From JAEUTH01 sp044230205 (GTDB taxonomy: Bacteria > Bacteroidota > Bacteroidia > AKYH767-A > OLB10), in the NCBI GenBank assembly GCA_044230205.1, contig JBGARN010000014.1:1-50929 (forward strand): a DNA stretch of 50,929 nucleotides, written 5' to 3'. The position numbers were made by a program, and so were the translations under genes. A model generated the notes under the pieces. That model did not search any database and was not told the origin of the DNA. It saw nothing but the letters and a program-made list of their open reading frames with translations. Shown piece after piece: positions 34,161 to 42,561 of this stretch; position 1 is the first letter of the stretch; the number at the start of each line of letters is the position of its first letter.

Positions 34161-34865
34161 ATGAATCAGCTCCAACGAATCCTGGTAGTAGAAGATGAAC
34201 CTTCCCTGGGAGATACCATTAAATTAAACCTTGAACTTGAAGGATACAAAGCGCATCTTGTAACCGATGGCAAAACAGCATTGAAAACTTTTAAATCAGA
34301 ACGATTTAATTTAATTGTGCTTGATGTAATGTTACCTGAACTGGATGGTTTTTCAGTATGTGAAGCAATACGGCTAGAAAATTCAAATATTCCGATTTTA
34401 TTTCTTACTGCTAAAAATGCATCGCAGGACAGGGTTAATGGTTTGAAATTGGGAGCTGATGATTACCTTACCAAGCCTTTTAACCTCGAAGAATTTTTAT
34501 TGCGGATTCAGAATTTGCTCAAGCGCAGTAATACATCATCCTCTGCAACACCTGTTGAAGAATATGAACTTGGTAAAAAGAAAATCAAATTCGGTTTAAT
34601 GCAGATAATTGATGAAAAAGGAGAAGAAATAAAACTAACAAAGAAAGAGTGTAATCTGCTTAAGTTATTAGTAGAACGCAAGAATGAAGTTGTATCTCGC
34701 GAGCATATTCTTGAAACTGTTTGGGGTTATGACATTTATCCGTCTACCCGAACTATTGATAATTTTATAGTAACCTTTCGCAAGTACTTTGAGCCCGATC
34801 CCGGAAATCCAAAATATTTTCACTCAGTACGCGGGGTTGGTTATAAATACACTGAAGTAAAATAA
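34161..34865 (+). CDS. OmpR/PhoB family response regulator (orphan)
   Basis: A 234-residue two-component regulator. The receiver domain (~1-120) has the acidic pocket EDE (~11-13), the phospho-acceptor Asp55 in IVLDVMLPELDG, Thr in FLTAK, and Lys in LTKPF. A winged-helix DNA-binding domain (~135-230) carries LTKKECNLLKLLVERKNEVVSREHILETVWG and TRTIDNFIVTFRKYFE, ending RGVGYKYTEVK. No histidine kinase is adjacent. The two kinases in this window are of the HisKA_2 class and 23 kb away, so they are poor partner candidates. A strong terminator follows, so it is monocistronic. Confidence 0.94.
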   Translation: MNQLQRILVVEDEPSLGDTIKLNLELEGYKAHLVTDGKTALKTFKSERFNLIVLDVMLPELDGFSVCEAIRLENSNIPILFLTAKNASQDRVNGLKLGADDYLTKPFNLEEFLLRIQNLLKRSNTSSSATPVEEYELGKKKIKFGLMQIIDEKGEEIKLTKKECNLLKLLVERKNEVVSREHILETVWGYDIYPSTRTIDNFIVTFRKYFEPDPGNPKYFHSVRGVGYKYTEVK

Positions 34866-34891
34866 CTTTAAGTATCCGTATTCAAATTTTG

Positions 34892-34925
34892 AGGGGTGGT
34901 AGCAAATGTTACCATCCCTTTTTAA
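34892..34925 (+). terminator. Rho-independent terminator after the response regulator gene
   Basis: GGGGTGGTAGC pairs with GTTACCATCCC (11 pairs including G-T wobbles) around the loop AAAT. A run of five T follows. It starts about 27 bases after the stop codon. Confidence 0.88.
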
Positions 34926-35056
34926 TTTGTTTAAATGGATTTGATAAAAAACTTTTTGCTATGTTTGATGTAATCCATTTTAGATTTTCTTTGCTTATAC
35001 TAAAAGGAAAAATTCGAAATACACTTCAAACATAAAACCTTAAATACAAAATGCTT

Positions 35057-36892
35057 ATGAAAAAAATCCTACTCAGTATTGTTGCCATAGCTACTATGGC
35101 GAACATGGTTTTAGCTCAAACCAGCGGTGGTCCAGATGCCTATGGTTATACGTGGAAAGACAGTTTTGATCCTTCTGGACCGGTTTACAACTGGATTGAC
35201 ATTGTAACCTTGCCCGATGCACAGGAAGTTAAATTATTAAGCGATGATAACACGCGAGGACCATTCAATTTATTGGCGCCTTTTCATTTTTACTGGTATG
35301 ATGTAACACATTTTTGGGTTGGATCAAACGGGTATATTGCTTTTAACAATGCACAACTATCATCACCATTTAAAGCTATTCCCGATACTTCATTGCCCCA
35401 GGATTTTATTGCCGCAATGGAATCGGATCTGAATTTTGATGGTGCTGGCAATACTGCACAATGCTGGTATTGGCAAAGTGCTAACAGTGATTCACTTGTT
35501 ATTTCATGGATTGGTGTACCGTTTTGGGATCCAGCTTCACCGAATTATACAGGTTCAAACACTTTTCAGATAATTTTAGATTATAACGACAGCTCAATCA
35601 CCATGCAGTACCAGGATCAAACAGGCTTTACCAATGTTGGTCCGGGGGATTGGATGAGTATTGGTATTGAAAATAATTCAGGCGCAATCGGGCTTCAACA
35701 TTCGCACAATGTTTACCCTCAGATTAACTATGCTATTAAATACTATTACCCTAGTAACAGCACTTTCCAGGTTAATGATGCTTCATGTAATTATAACGAC
35801 AATGAAACCACAGGCGGAATTTTCCTGTCTAAAAACCAAACAGACACTTTTGCTCTAACTACTAACATTAAGAATGTAGGTAATACAACACTCAATCCAT
35901 TCAATGTACAAAGTGATGTAAAATCCTTTGCAGGTGTTACAATTGTAAGCAACGGAACAACAACAGACACATTACAACCCGGACAGGATCAAACCATACA
36001 GTTTACCCAGGGGTTTGTTCACTCAGCAGCGGGCACTTTCAAGTACCGCACTATTACCAATCTGAGCGGAGATGCAACGCCATCCAACAATGTTAAGACC
36101 CAGGAAATAGTTGTTGTTGACTCAACAACTGCCAATCAATGGCTAAGCTTTGACAATGGTGTTAATACAAATCCTGCCGGATTAAGCTGGCAAGGTGGAA
36201 ATGGTGGTGCAGGTGTACATTTTATTCCTCCATATTATCCATGCAGGATTAATTCCATTCGTTGTTATATTGCTGCTGACCCTAACCAATATGGCTATTC
36301 TACATTAATCTATGATGATGATGGATTAAACGGAGCTCCTCTTACTTTGATCGATTCTCAGTATGTGCCTTATAGCGCCACAGGAACCTGGATTACCAAT
36401 GTGCTGCCTACTCCGCTGGTAATAAATTCAGGCGGTATTTATGTAGCATGGTATATGGGAGGTGATGGTGTGGCCCTTGGATTGAATAGCACCCCTCCTA
36501 TCAGCAACCGAACATTTGAAATATTAGGCACAGCATGGGCTATTTATCGTAACCGCGAAATAGAAGATCTGATGATTAACATTAATATCTCAAAAACAAC
36601 CTTTCCGGGCATCGGTGAAAATGATGACAACAGATATGTTAGTGATGTTTATCCTAACCCGGCAAGTGATTTTGTAAGCATTGACTATAAGCTAAATGAA
36701 CCTGTAACGAAAATGAGCTACGCCATTTATGATTTACAGGGAAAACAGGTTGCTGAAAAAACCGTTAAGCCTTCAATGATGGATAATGGCATAATGAATA
36801 TTGATATCAATGCCTTAGCTAACGGATTGTATATAGGTAAAATAAAATTGAATGATCATGAATTTAGCCGCAGGATAAATGTGGTTAAGTAA
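35057..36892 (+). CDS. T9SS-exported beta-rich surface protein, uncharacterised
   Basis: A 611-residue exported protein. The ATG at 35057 gives the signal peptide MKKILLSIVAIATMANMVLAQ. Another ATG two codons upstream (35051) is also possible. The mature N-terminal half (~40-230) is rich in aromatic residues (FHFYWYDVTHFWVGSNGYIAF, then SDSLVISWIGVPFWDP). It resembles the nidogen/bacterial lectin-like beta domains seen in many Bacteroidota secreted proteins. A CARDB/Ig-like segment follows (~245-355, TTNIKNVGNTTLNPF). The last ~75 residues (VYPNPASDFVSIDY ... FSRRINVVK) form a type A T9SS sorting domain. No catalytic motif is visible. It lies between two strong terminators. Confidence 0.85.
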   Translation: MKKILLSIVAIATMANMVLAQTSGGPDAYGYTWKDSFDPSGPVYNWIDIVTLPDAQEVKLLSDDNTRGPFNLLAPFHFYWYDVTHFWVGSNGYIAFNNAQLSSPFKAIPDTSLPQDFIAAMESDLNFDGAGNTAQCWYWQSANSDSLVISWIGVPFWDPASPNYTGSNTFQIILDYNDSSITMQYQDQTGFTNVGPGDWMSIGIENNSGAIGLQHSHNVYPQINYAIKYYYPSNSTFQVNDASCNYNDNETTGGIFLSKNQTDTFALTTNIKNVGNTTLNPFNVQSDVKSFAGVTIVSNGTTTDTLQPGQDQTIQFTQGFVHSAAGTFKYRTITNLSGDATPSNNVKTQEIVVVDSTTANQWLSFDNGVNTNPAGLSWQGGNGGAGVHFIPPYYPCRINSIRCYIAADPNQYGYSTLIYDDDGLNGAPLTLIDSQYVPYSATGTWITNVLPTPLVINSGGIYVAWYMGGDGVALGLNSTPPISNRTFEILGTAWAIYRNREIEDLMININISKTTFPGIGENDDNRYVSDVYPNPASDFVSIDYKLNEPVTKMSYAIYDLQGKQVAEKTVKPSMMDNGIMNIDINALANGLYIGKIKLNDHEFSRRINVVK

Positions 36893-36921
36893 ATTAATGT
36901 AGTCCAGTTTTGAAATTATAG

Positions 36922-36976
36922 ATATTGCCGGCTTCACAATCTTTTAGGAATTGTGTAATCCGGCAATATTTTATTT
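36922..36976. terminator. Long hairpin terminator after the T9SS protein gene
   Basis: ATATTGCCGG (36922-36931) pairs perfectly with CCGGCAATAT (36960-36969). An inner CACAAT/ATTGTG stem adds six more pairs, and T-rich sequence follows. It starts about 30 bases after the stop at 36892. Confidence 0.85.
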
Positions 36977-37254
36977 TAGAAACCAGTTTAAAAGCTATTT
37001 TACAAATAAATATAGCAACACAGCTGGTCTTTTCATTTCCTAAGTTGACAACAAAACATCAAGCTAACCAATATTTCTTGCTTATTGAAAAAAGCAAAAC
37101 GATAACTTTTTAATTACAAACCAGGTAAATTCAGTATATCAACCTAATAAACATTTGCGCATTAAAATAGCTATTTCACCATAAATTTAATTATATAAGC
37201 ATTATTTTAATATACTTACACATAATTACACTATTTACAATAAACCAAATTAAG
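36977..37254. other. AT-rich intergenic region upstream of the Ig-repeat gene, no gene seen
   Basis: About 280 bases of very AT-rich DNA. Short open frames here are not protein-like. I see no tRNA, no perfect TAnnTTTG box and no repeat. It presumably holds the promoter of the gene whose signal peptide starts at 37255 or 37288. Confidence 0.6.
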
Positions 37255-37329
37255 ATGAAATTAACCCCAATTAAACCCGCAACTTATATGAATTGTATTT
37301 TAAAACCATTTACTGTGCTCGTAAGTTGA
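37255..37329 (+). other. Displaced signal-peptide start of the Ig-repeat protein (frameshifted 5' end)
   Basis: ATGs at 37255 and 37288 open a frame reading ...MNCILKPFTVLVS and ending at TGA 37327-37329. The downstream frame reads LIIASITANAQNFPPP across the same bases. Joining them at 37324-37328 with one extra base gives a textbook signal peptide (MNCILKPFTVLVS + LIIASITANAQ). The start signals and the gene body are therefore out of frame by a single base. Confidence 0.75.
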
Positions 37330-40046
37330 TTATTGCTTCAATTACGGCCAATGCACAAAATTTTCCACCTCCCGGTTCGTGCACCTCTAAGGACCTTGAA
37401 TTAGTTGGGGCCACATTACCTGGAGTTGCCCCATGTAATTATTGCACTCCCGGTACTACAGTAACCCGGGTACTTAATTTATCTATTTGGAATAAAACCG
37501 GAAGCACACGAACTTCATTTGCTTATTGGGGAACTTTAGAAATTTATAATGATGATGGCACACTAGATTCAGCTCATTCAGGGCCGATTTCAGGATGTGT
37601 TGGACCTATTCCGAGTAATTCAATTACAACAGTTCCTAATACCACAATAACTTATACCTGTGGTCAATCATTAAAATTGACAAATCTATACCTTGCATGG
37701 ACTGATGCTTCGCCAAACAGCACTTGTGCTGCTCTTACAGCAAGTCCTTCAACCATAAACCCTAAATGTGGGACCTTACCCGAAATTCTAATCAATGCAG
37801 GCGTAAATGCAATTGCCAATGTTACTAATGCAACTTGCAGTTCCAATGGTGCTATCCAGGTGAATCCATTGGGTGGTACTCCTCCTTATGCTGTTAGTTT
37901 AGGAGCTACTAATTACACCGGGGTAACAACCAGTGTTACCTTTTCTGGTCTTGCCCCTGGAACCTATACCGTAAATGTTACTGATGTAAACGGTTGCACC
38001 GTAAGTAAAACCCGAACTATAGGTCCTCCCACAGATAATCCAGCACCCCCGGTAAGTGGAGGCAATCAAACCGTATGTGCTGTGAGTCCACTTCAAACCC
38101 TAACTGCAACTGCTACAGGAACAGGAATAACTTGGCATGATGCACTGGTGAATGGCAATTTGATTAACAATCCAACACTCAATTCTGTAGGAACCGTAAC
38201 TTATTATGCTCAGTCGAACGTGGGCACTTGTTCCAGCACGCGCACACCTGTAACATTAACAATAAACCCAACTCCTGCATCTCCTGTTAGTGGGGGTAAT
38301 TTAACTGAATGCCAGCAAGCTCCACTTCAAACATTAACAGCAATTGCAAGTGGAAATAATATTACATGGTATGATGCGGCAACCAATGGCAATATAATTG
38401 CTAACCCGGTTTTAAATTCGATTGGTTCAGTAACCTATTACGCTCAGGCTAATTTAGGTGCCTGTAGTAGCCCTAGCCGTACCCCTGTATCTTTAACTAT
38501 TAATCCAAGACCTGCTGCCCCTGTTAGTGGCGGCAATTTAACCGAATGCCAGCAAGCTCCACTTCAAACATTAACAGCAATTGCAAGTGGAAATAATATT
38601 ACATGGTATGATGCAGCAACCAATGGCAATTTAATAGCTAACCCGGTTTTGAATTCAATTGGATCTGTAACCTATTATGCCCAGGCAAATTTAGGTGCCT
38701 GCAGCAGTTTTAGCCGCACTCCCGTGGTATTAACAATTAACCCAACACCTTCTGCTGCAGTAAGTGGAGGCAATATTACCGAATGCGAACAATCCCCTCT
38801 GCAAACATTAACCGCTACGGCAAGTGGAAGCAATATAACCTGGTATGATGCAGCCACTAATGGCAACTTGATTGCTAATCCTGTTTTAAATAGTATTGGT
38901 ACAGTTACTTATTACGCTCAGGCAAATTTAGGTTCATGCAGCAGCTTTAATCGAATAGCGGTAACTCTTACAATTAATCCAAGACCTGCTGCACCGGTTA
39001 GCGGTGGTAATATCATAGAATGCGAACAATCTCCAATTCAAACATTAACGGCAACAGCAACCGGTAATTCAATTACATGGCATACCAAAGCTACCGGTGG
39101 AGTGTTAGTTGCAAATCCAATACTTAATTCCGTTGGAACCATTACTTATTACGCTCAGTCACAGCTTGGCTCCTGCAAAAGTTTTACGCGAACTCCTGTT
39201 ACGTTAAAAATTAATCACACTCCTCCTGCACCTGTCAGTGGCGGAGATCAGGCTGAATGTAAACAAAACCCAATTCAGACTTTAACAGCAACAGCCACCG
39301 GAAGTTCAGTTACATGGTACACTGCAGCTGTAGGAGGAACATTGGTTACAAACCCGACTTTAAAAGTTGTCGGAACAAAAACTTATTATGCACAATCTAA
39401 ACTTGGCAATTGTAAAAGCCTGACAAGAACACCGGTAACTCTTACAATATACCCCAATCCTGCAGATCCTGTTATATGCGTGGTTGAACCATCTTTGTGC
39501 GGACCGGTATTCGGAAGTGTAACGTTTATATCTCCAATTGGCGCTGGCTATAATTACAGTATTGATAACGGAAATAGTTATCAGACATCACCCGTATTTA
39601 ATAATTTGTCACCAGGCTCAGTAACAGGTATAATGGTTAACGATCAGCATGGTTGCATTTCAGGATCGGTAAGCTGTGAGGTTTCAGACTGTTCATCAGC
39701 AAGGTTAAGTTCGCCTGATGATGAGGTAAATAATGGAAATAACAATGAACAAAAACTTATTACAACAGACGATCAAAAGACATCAAATACTATAGTTAAT
39801 GTTTATCCAAATCCTTTTTACGAACAAGTGAATTTTGAAGTTATGGCGCCAAAATCAGGCAATGGAACACTCGAAATTTATAATATACTAAACCAGAAAG
39901 TTACAACCGTTTTTGATGGCTACTTTCATAAAGGGAATAATAAATTCGAACTCAATTTAAACGAGCAGCACCAGGTTAAATACATTTACAAGCTATCTAT
40001 TAATGATGAAATAATAGTTGGTAAATTCTTCCATTTTAGCGAATAA
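37293..40046 (+). CDS. T9SS-exported protein with six tandem Ig-like repeats; start frame-shifted
   Basis: An adhesin-like secreted protein of about 917 codons. The only in-frame start is a weak TTG at 37293; the true start is probably the ATG at 37288 or 37255 in another frame (see the separate entry). Order: an N-terminal Cys-rich beta domain (~22-150, CTSKDLELVGA...CNYCTPG); one SprB-like repeat (~175-240); six Ig-like repeats of 79 residues (~250-725), each PxxPVSGGN..EC..PLQTLTATA..ITWYDAATNG..NP.LNS.GTVTYYAQ..LG.C.S..RTPVTLTINP; a last beta segment; an Asn-rich linker; and a type A T9SS sorting domain from VNVYPNPFYEQVNFEV to the end. Repeats 2-4 are nearly identical, a sign of recent duplication or gene conversion. 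Confidence 0.85.
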   Translation: MYFKTIYCARKLIIASITANAQNFPPPGSCTSKDLELVGATLPGVAPCNYCTPGTTVTRVLNLSIWNKTGSTRTSFAYWGTLEIYNDDGTLDSAHSGPISGCVGPIPSNSITTVPNTTITYTCGQSLKLTNLYLAWTDASPNSTCAALTASPSTINPKCGTLPEILINAGVNAIANVTNATCSSNGAIQVNPLGGTPPYAVSLGATNYTGVTTSVTFSGLAPGTYTVNVTDVNGCTVSKTRTIGPPTDNPAPPVSGGNQTVCAVSPLQTLTATATGTGITWHDALVNGNLINNPTLNSVGTVTYYAQSNVGTCSSTRTPVTLTINPTPASPVSGGNLTECQQAPLQTLTAIASGNNITWYDAATNGNIIANPVLNSIGSVTYYAQANLGACSSPSRTPVSLTINPRPAAPVSGGNLTECQQAPLQTLTAIASGNNITWYDAATNGNLIANPVLNSIGSVTYYAQANLGACSSFSRTPVVLTINPTPSAAVSGGNITECEQSPLQTLTATASGSNITWYDAATNGNLIANPVLNSIGTVTYYAQANLGSCSSFNRIAVTLTINPRPAAPVSGGNIIECEQSPIQTLTATATGNSITWHTKATGGVLVANPILNSVGTITYYAQSQLGSCKSFTRTPVTLKINHTPPAPVSGGDQAECKQNPIQTLTATATGSSVTWYTAAVGGTLVTNPTLKVVGTKTYYAQSKLGNCKSLTRTPVTLTIYPNPADPVICVVEPSLCGPVFGSVTFISPIGAGYNYSIDNGNSYQTSPVFNNLSPGSVTGIMVNDQHGCISGSVSCEVSDCSSARLSSPDDEVNNGNNNEQKLITTDDQKTSNTIVNVYPNPFYEQVNFEVMAPKSGNGTLEIYNILNQKVTTVFDGYFHKGNNKFELNLNEQHQVKYIYKLSINDEIIVGKFFHFSE
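38280..38990 (+). repeat. Near-identical 237-bp tandem repeats encoding Ig-like domains 2-4
   Basis: The unit is 237 bp (79 codons). A 67-bp stretch is identical at 38311-38377 and 38548-38614. The third copy has many silent changes but nearly the same protein sequence. Six units in total lie between ~38040 and ~39470, with the outer copies more diverged. Confidence 0.88.
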
Positions 40047-40063
40047 CTTTTACTAACTGAAAT

Positions 40064-40105
40064 AAAAAATCCTTCATTGCTTTCTATCAATGAAGGATTT
40101 TTTTT
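40064..40105. terminator. Bidirectional terminator between two convergent T9SS genes
   Basis: AAAAAATCCTTCATTG (40064-40079) pairs perfectly with CAATGAAGGATTTTTT (40088-40103) around an 8-nt loop. The A and T flanks give a U-tract on either strand. It sits between the stop codons at 40046 and 40121. Confidence 0.92.
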
Positions 40106-40120
40106 GCTGAATCGGGTCAA

Positions 40121-41410
40121 TTACATTTTCAAAAACCGTTGGGTTGCAAAAGAATCGTTTTTATAAAAAGTGATGCAGTAAACGCCTTTCGTTAAATCAC
40201 CAACAAATATGCTTTTTTGCAGCTTATCGTTAAGTATTTTTATCCTTCGTCCAAACTGATCAGTTATAACAATTTTATCAAAAGTTTTCTCCATAGCTCT
40301 AATTTGCAAATAATCAGCAACCGGATTCGGACCTATAACGATTGATGCTACATCATCATAATCACTAATACCTGAACAATTAAAAAATATCACAGTTATA
40401 GAATCAACAGCAGTGCAGCCATTAGGTTCTGTAACACGAACCCAGTAAACATTTGTATCCCCATTAACAAAAATTGTATTTGCTAAAAGTGAGCTTTGAT
40501 TACTTCCGTTATTCCACAAATAGGTAGCTCCTGGAAATATTCCTGGGCTCAATAAAATTGAAGCAGTAGAACATATGATCGTATCATTGCCTAAATTGGG
40601 AGTTGGTGGTGAAATAGTATCTACCAAAACTGAGTCAACCGTAATCGGACATCCGGCACCTGTACCATAGTAGGTACTTGTATAGTAATAGGTTCCATAA
40701 GCTGAGGCTGATACATTAAAGGTGCCAAGATAACCTCCGGCTAAAGTTCCGGGGCCGCTCCAGGTTCCTGTGGTATCAGGATTGGGTGGTAGAAAATTAA
40801 TCAGGTCGTATTGTGATAAATTGGAACAAATATTTCCAGCAGTTGATGTGGTTGTATCATTAGGATAACAAATGTCCATAACAAAATCGTCCATTGACAA
40901 ATCATTACCTCCTCCACCACCAACATTGGTAATCATTATAAAGTTAATTTCATCAGTTGCAGGGGTTACCAATCCTGAATTGTATTGAATCCATTGTGGC
41001 GCATATGGTGGAAGAATACTGTTTTGTGCATTTAATACATTATTGTTTCCATCGGTAATTACAATCTTAATATTGCATTGTGTGCCACCGAAGGTTGTTG
41101 TAAACCATGTTGAAAATCGTGCACCCATGTTTTTGCACACAGTAATGGTGCGTTTGTAAACTGTATCACCTGCACAACAGCCTGTGGTTCCGGTACAGTT
41201 AATAAAATTGAGGTACAAAGAATAACTGCCACTGTTAACAGCATACTGCTGAGGAGTATTGTGAATGGTCATCCCCGGAATAATATCAGGACAAACGGTT
41301 GTATATTCAAAGCCATCTGTAATTTTATTCTGCCATGTACATTGTGCATTCACTTTAGCCGTAAGCAAGGTAATGAGTGAACCTAAGATAAGTGTGTATT
41401 TTACTTTCAT
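40121..41410 (-). CDS. T9SS-exported protein with PKD/Ig-like region, uncharacterised
   Basis: A 429-residue exported protein. The signal peptide is MKVKYTLILGSLITLLTAKVNAQ. The mature N-terminal part (~25-190) is Cys-rich and beta-rich, and may be a MAM/lectin-like jellyroll: FEYTTVCPDIIPGMTIHN, SYSLYLNF, then a Gly run GGGGGNDLSMDDFVMD. A Ser/Thr-rich Ig-like part (~200-345, TGTWSGPGTLAGGYLGTFNVS; LGNDTIICSTASILLSPG; ATYLWNNGSNQSSL) is typical of gliding-group secreted proteins. The last ~75 residues (IVIGPNPVADYLQIRA ... QRFLKM) are a T9SS type A sorting domain. A perfect minus-strand TATGTTTG box at 41448-41455 may be its promoter. Confidence 0.86.
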   Translation of the reverse strand: MKVKYTLILGSLITLLTAKVNAQCTWQNKITDGFEYTTVCPDIIPGMTIHNTPQQYAVNSGSYSLYLNFINCTGTTGCCAGDTVYKRTITVCKNMGARFSTWFTTTFGGTQCNIKIVITDGNNNVLNAQNSILPPYAPQWIQYNSGLVTPATDEINFIMITNVGGGGGNDLSMDDFVMDICYPNDTTTSTAGNICSNLSQYDLINFLPPNPDTTGTWSGPGTLAGGYLGTFNVSASAYGTYYYTSTYYGTGAGCPITVDSVLVDTISPPTPNLGNDTIICSTASILLSPGIFPGATYLWNNGSNQSSLLANTIFVNGDTNVYWVRVTEPNGCTAVDSITVIFFNCSGISDYDDVASIVIGPNPVADYLQIRAMEKTFDKIVITDQFGRRIKILNDKLQKSIFVGDLTKGVYCITFYKNDSFATQRFLKM

Positions 41411-41554
41411 TGATAAATTTTTAAAATATGTGATCGTTAATTTGAGGCAAACATATTTTATTCAATGGAATATTTTTGTAGATAAAATATTACAAAAGGG
41501 AAAATTTAAAATACTTGCCTGTAAATAAATCAGTAAAATAAATTTATCTGCTAT

Positions 41555-42253
41555 TTAGTTACCATAACCGATAACGGTCTCAACATAATCAATAAAAGAA
41601 AGGGTGTCTGGCTGGCCGGTAAGTGTGTCAATTTGGGTAAGCATTTCAAGCTTTTTGCGATAAATTAATCCAACACCTGCGGCATATTGCTCAAGTTTAT
41701 ATTTAGGTTCAACAAAATTAAAGGTGTCATTTATCTGAAGAACGGTTGTTATGGAATCAAAAGACAATCCATTAAGTGTGCCTGGTTCATGTATGCCGGT
41801 ATATTCATAATCTTCTTCTGTAAAGGTATTCATAGAATTTCCGTTCCATGATTTACCATTTTCAACCGGAAAGGTAAGTTTTACGTACCGGATATTATTT
41901 TCAAAGCGTTCTGCTGTAGTAGCTGTTAAATTAGCCGTCCATACATTGTAAATAGTCCAGTCAGGATAAAAAATTGAATCTTTCCTGTATCGTTCTATTC
42001 GCATTGTAGGTCTGCCCTGGTTATCGGTAAAAATCGATTCAACCACTTCTTTTATCAAATACCTGTTATGAGTAACCTCACCTGTAAACCCATCCTTTTT
42101 AGTAGAGTCAACTTCATAAATAATGTAATGACCAACATTGGAAGGAAAGTAACTATACCCAAGGTACGGGGTTTCAGTTGTATTATTTTTTGAACATGAC
42201 TGTATTAAGGAACTTAATAAAAGCAAAACAAAAAAATGAGGGATTCTTTTCAT
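41555..42253 (-). CDS. Uncharacterised lipoprotein
   Basis: A 232-residue predicted lipoprotein. The ATG at 42253 (MKRIPHFFVLLLLSSLIQSC) gives a short basic n-region and a lipobox ending at Cys20. The alternative start at 42316 would add 21 residues that spoil the signal. The mature domain is beta-rich (YSYFPSNVGHYIIYEVDSTKKDG, RYVKLTFPVENGKSWNGN, YKLEQYAAGVGLIYRKKLEML) and looks like a family common in Bacteroidota that I cannot name. It is monocistronic. On the minus strand TACCTTAG ends 5 bases before the ATG, a one-mismatch -7 box that would give a leaderless mRNA. Confidence 0.78.
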   Translation of the reverse strand: MKRIPHFFVLLLLSSLIQSCSKNNTTETPYLGYSYFPSNVGHYIIYEVDSTKKDGFTGEVTHNRYLIKEVVESIFTDNQGRPTMRIERYRKDSIFYPDWTIYNVWTANLTATTAERFENNIRYVKLTFPVENGKSWNGNSMNTFTEEDYEYTGIHEPGTLNGLSFDSITTVLQINDTFNFVEPKYKLEQYAAGVGLIYRKKLEMLTQIDTLTGQPDTLSFIDYVETVIGYGN

Positions 42254-42561
42254 TGCGACTAAGGTAGCTTTTTTACTTGTTGTTTTGTTCTGAATACAGA
42301 TTTTAAAAGTGATCAATTGCTGTTCAGTTTATATTTAACCTGGATGGAAATACATCAAATTGAATCAAACTTTAAGCCTTACTGATTCAATTATGATAAT
42401 ACTTGAATTTGATTAATGATAACAGTAACATTTACAATTAATTCAAATTTAAATTTAAGAATTTTAGAATTCAACTGATGGTAATGAAAAGAGTAAGGAA
42501 AAAGCTTACAAGCCAATTAAGGAAATTCAATTACATATATTATTAAACAGGTAGTTATGAG
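42254..42561. other. Intergenic region upstream of the lipoprotein gene, no gene seen
   Basis: About 308 bases of AT-rich DNA between the lipoprotein start and the mnmA stop. Apart from the possible -7 box next to 42253, I see no open frame, RNA-like hairpin or repeat worth naming. Confidence 0.6.

Noticed and set aside
7703..34865. Pairing the OmpR-type regulator (34161) with the histidine kinases (7703-10945)
   Set aside because: They are 23 kb apart, and HisKA_2 kinases do not usually pair with OmpR-family regulators.
36925..37113. A 62-codon open frame in the gap after the T9SS gene
   Set aside because: It begins inside the terminator hairpin and encodes no recognisable or balanced protein sequence.
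38040..39470. Regular direct repeats that might suggest a CRISPR-like array
   Set aside because: The period is 237 bp, in frame with a long protein, and each unit is an Ig-like domain. No spacers or cas genes are present.
41265..41528. An 87-codon plus-strand frame across the start of the T9SS gene at 41410
   Set aside because: It is antisense to the signal peptide region, has low-complexity hydrophobic content, and has no promoter.
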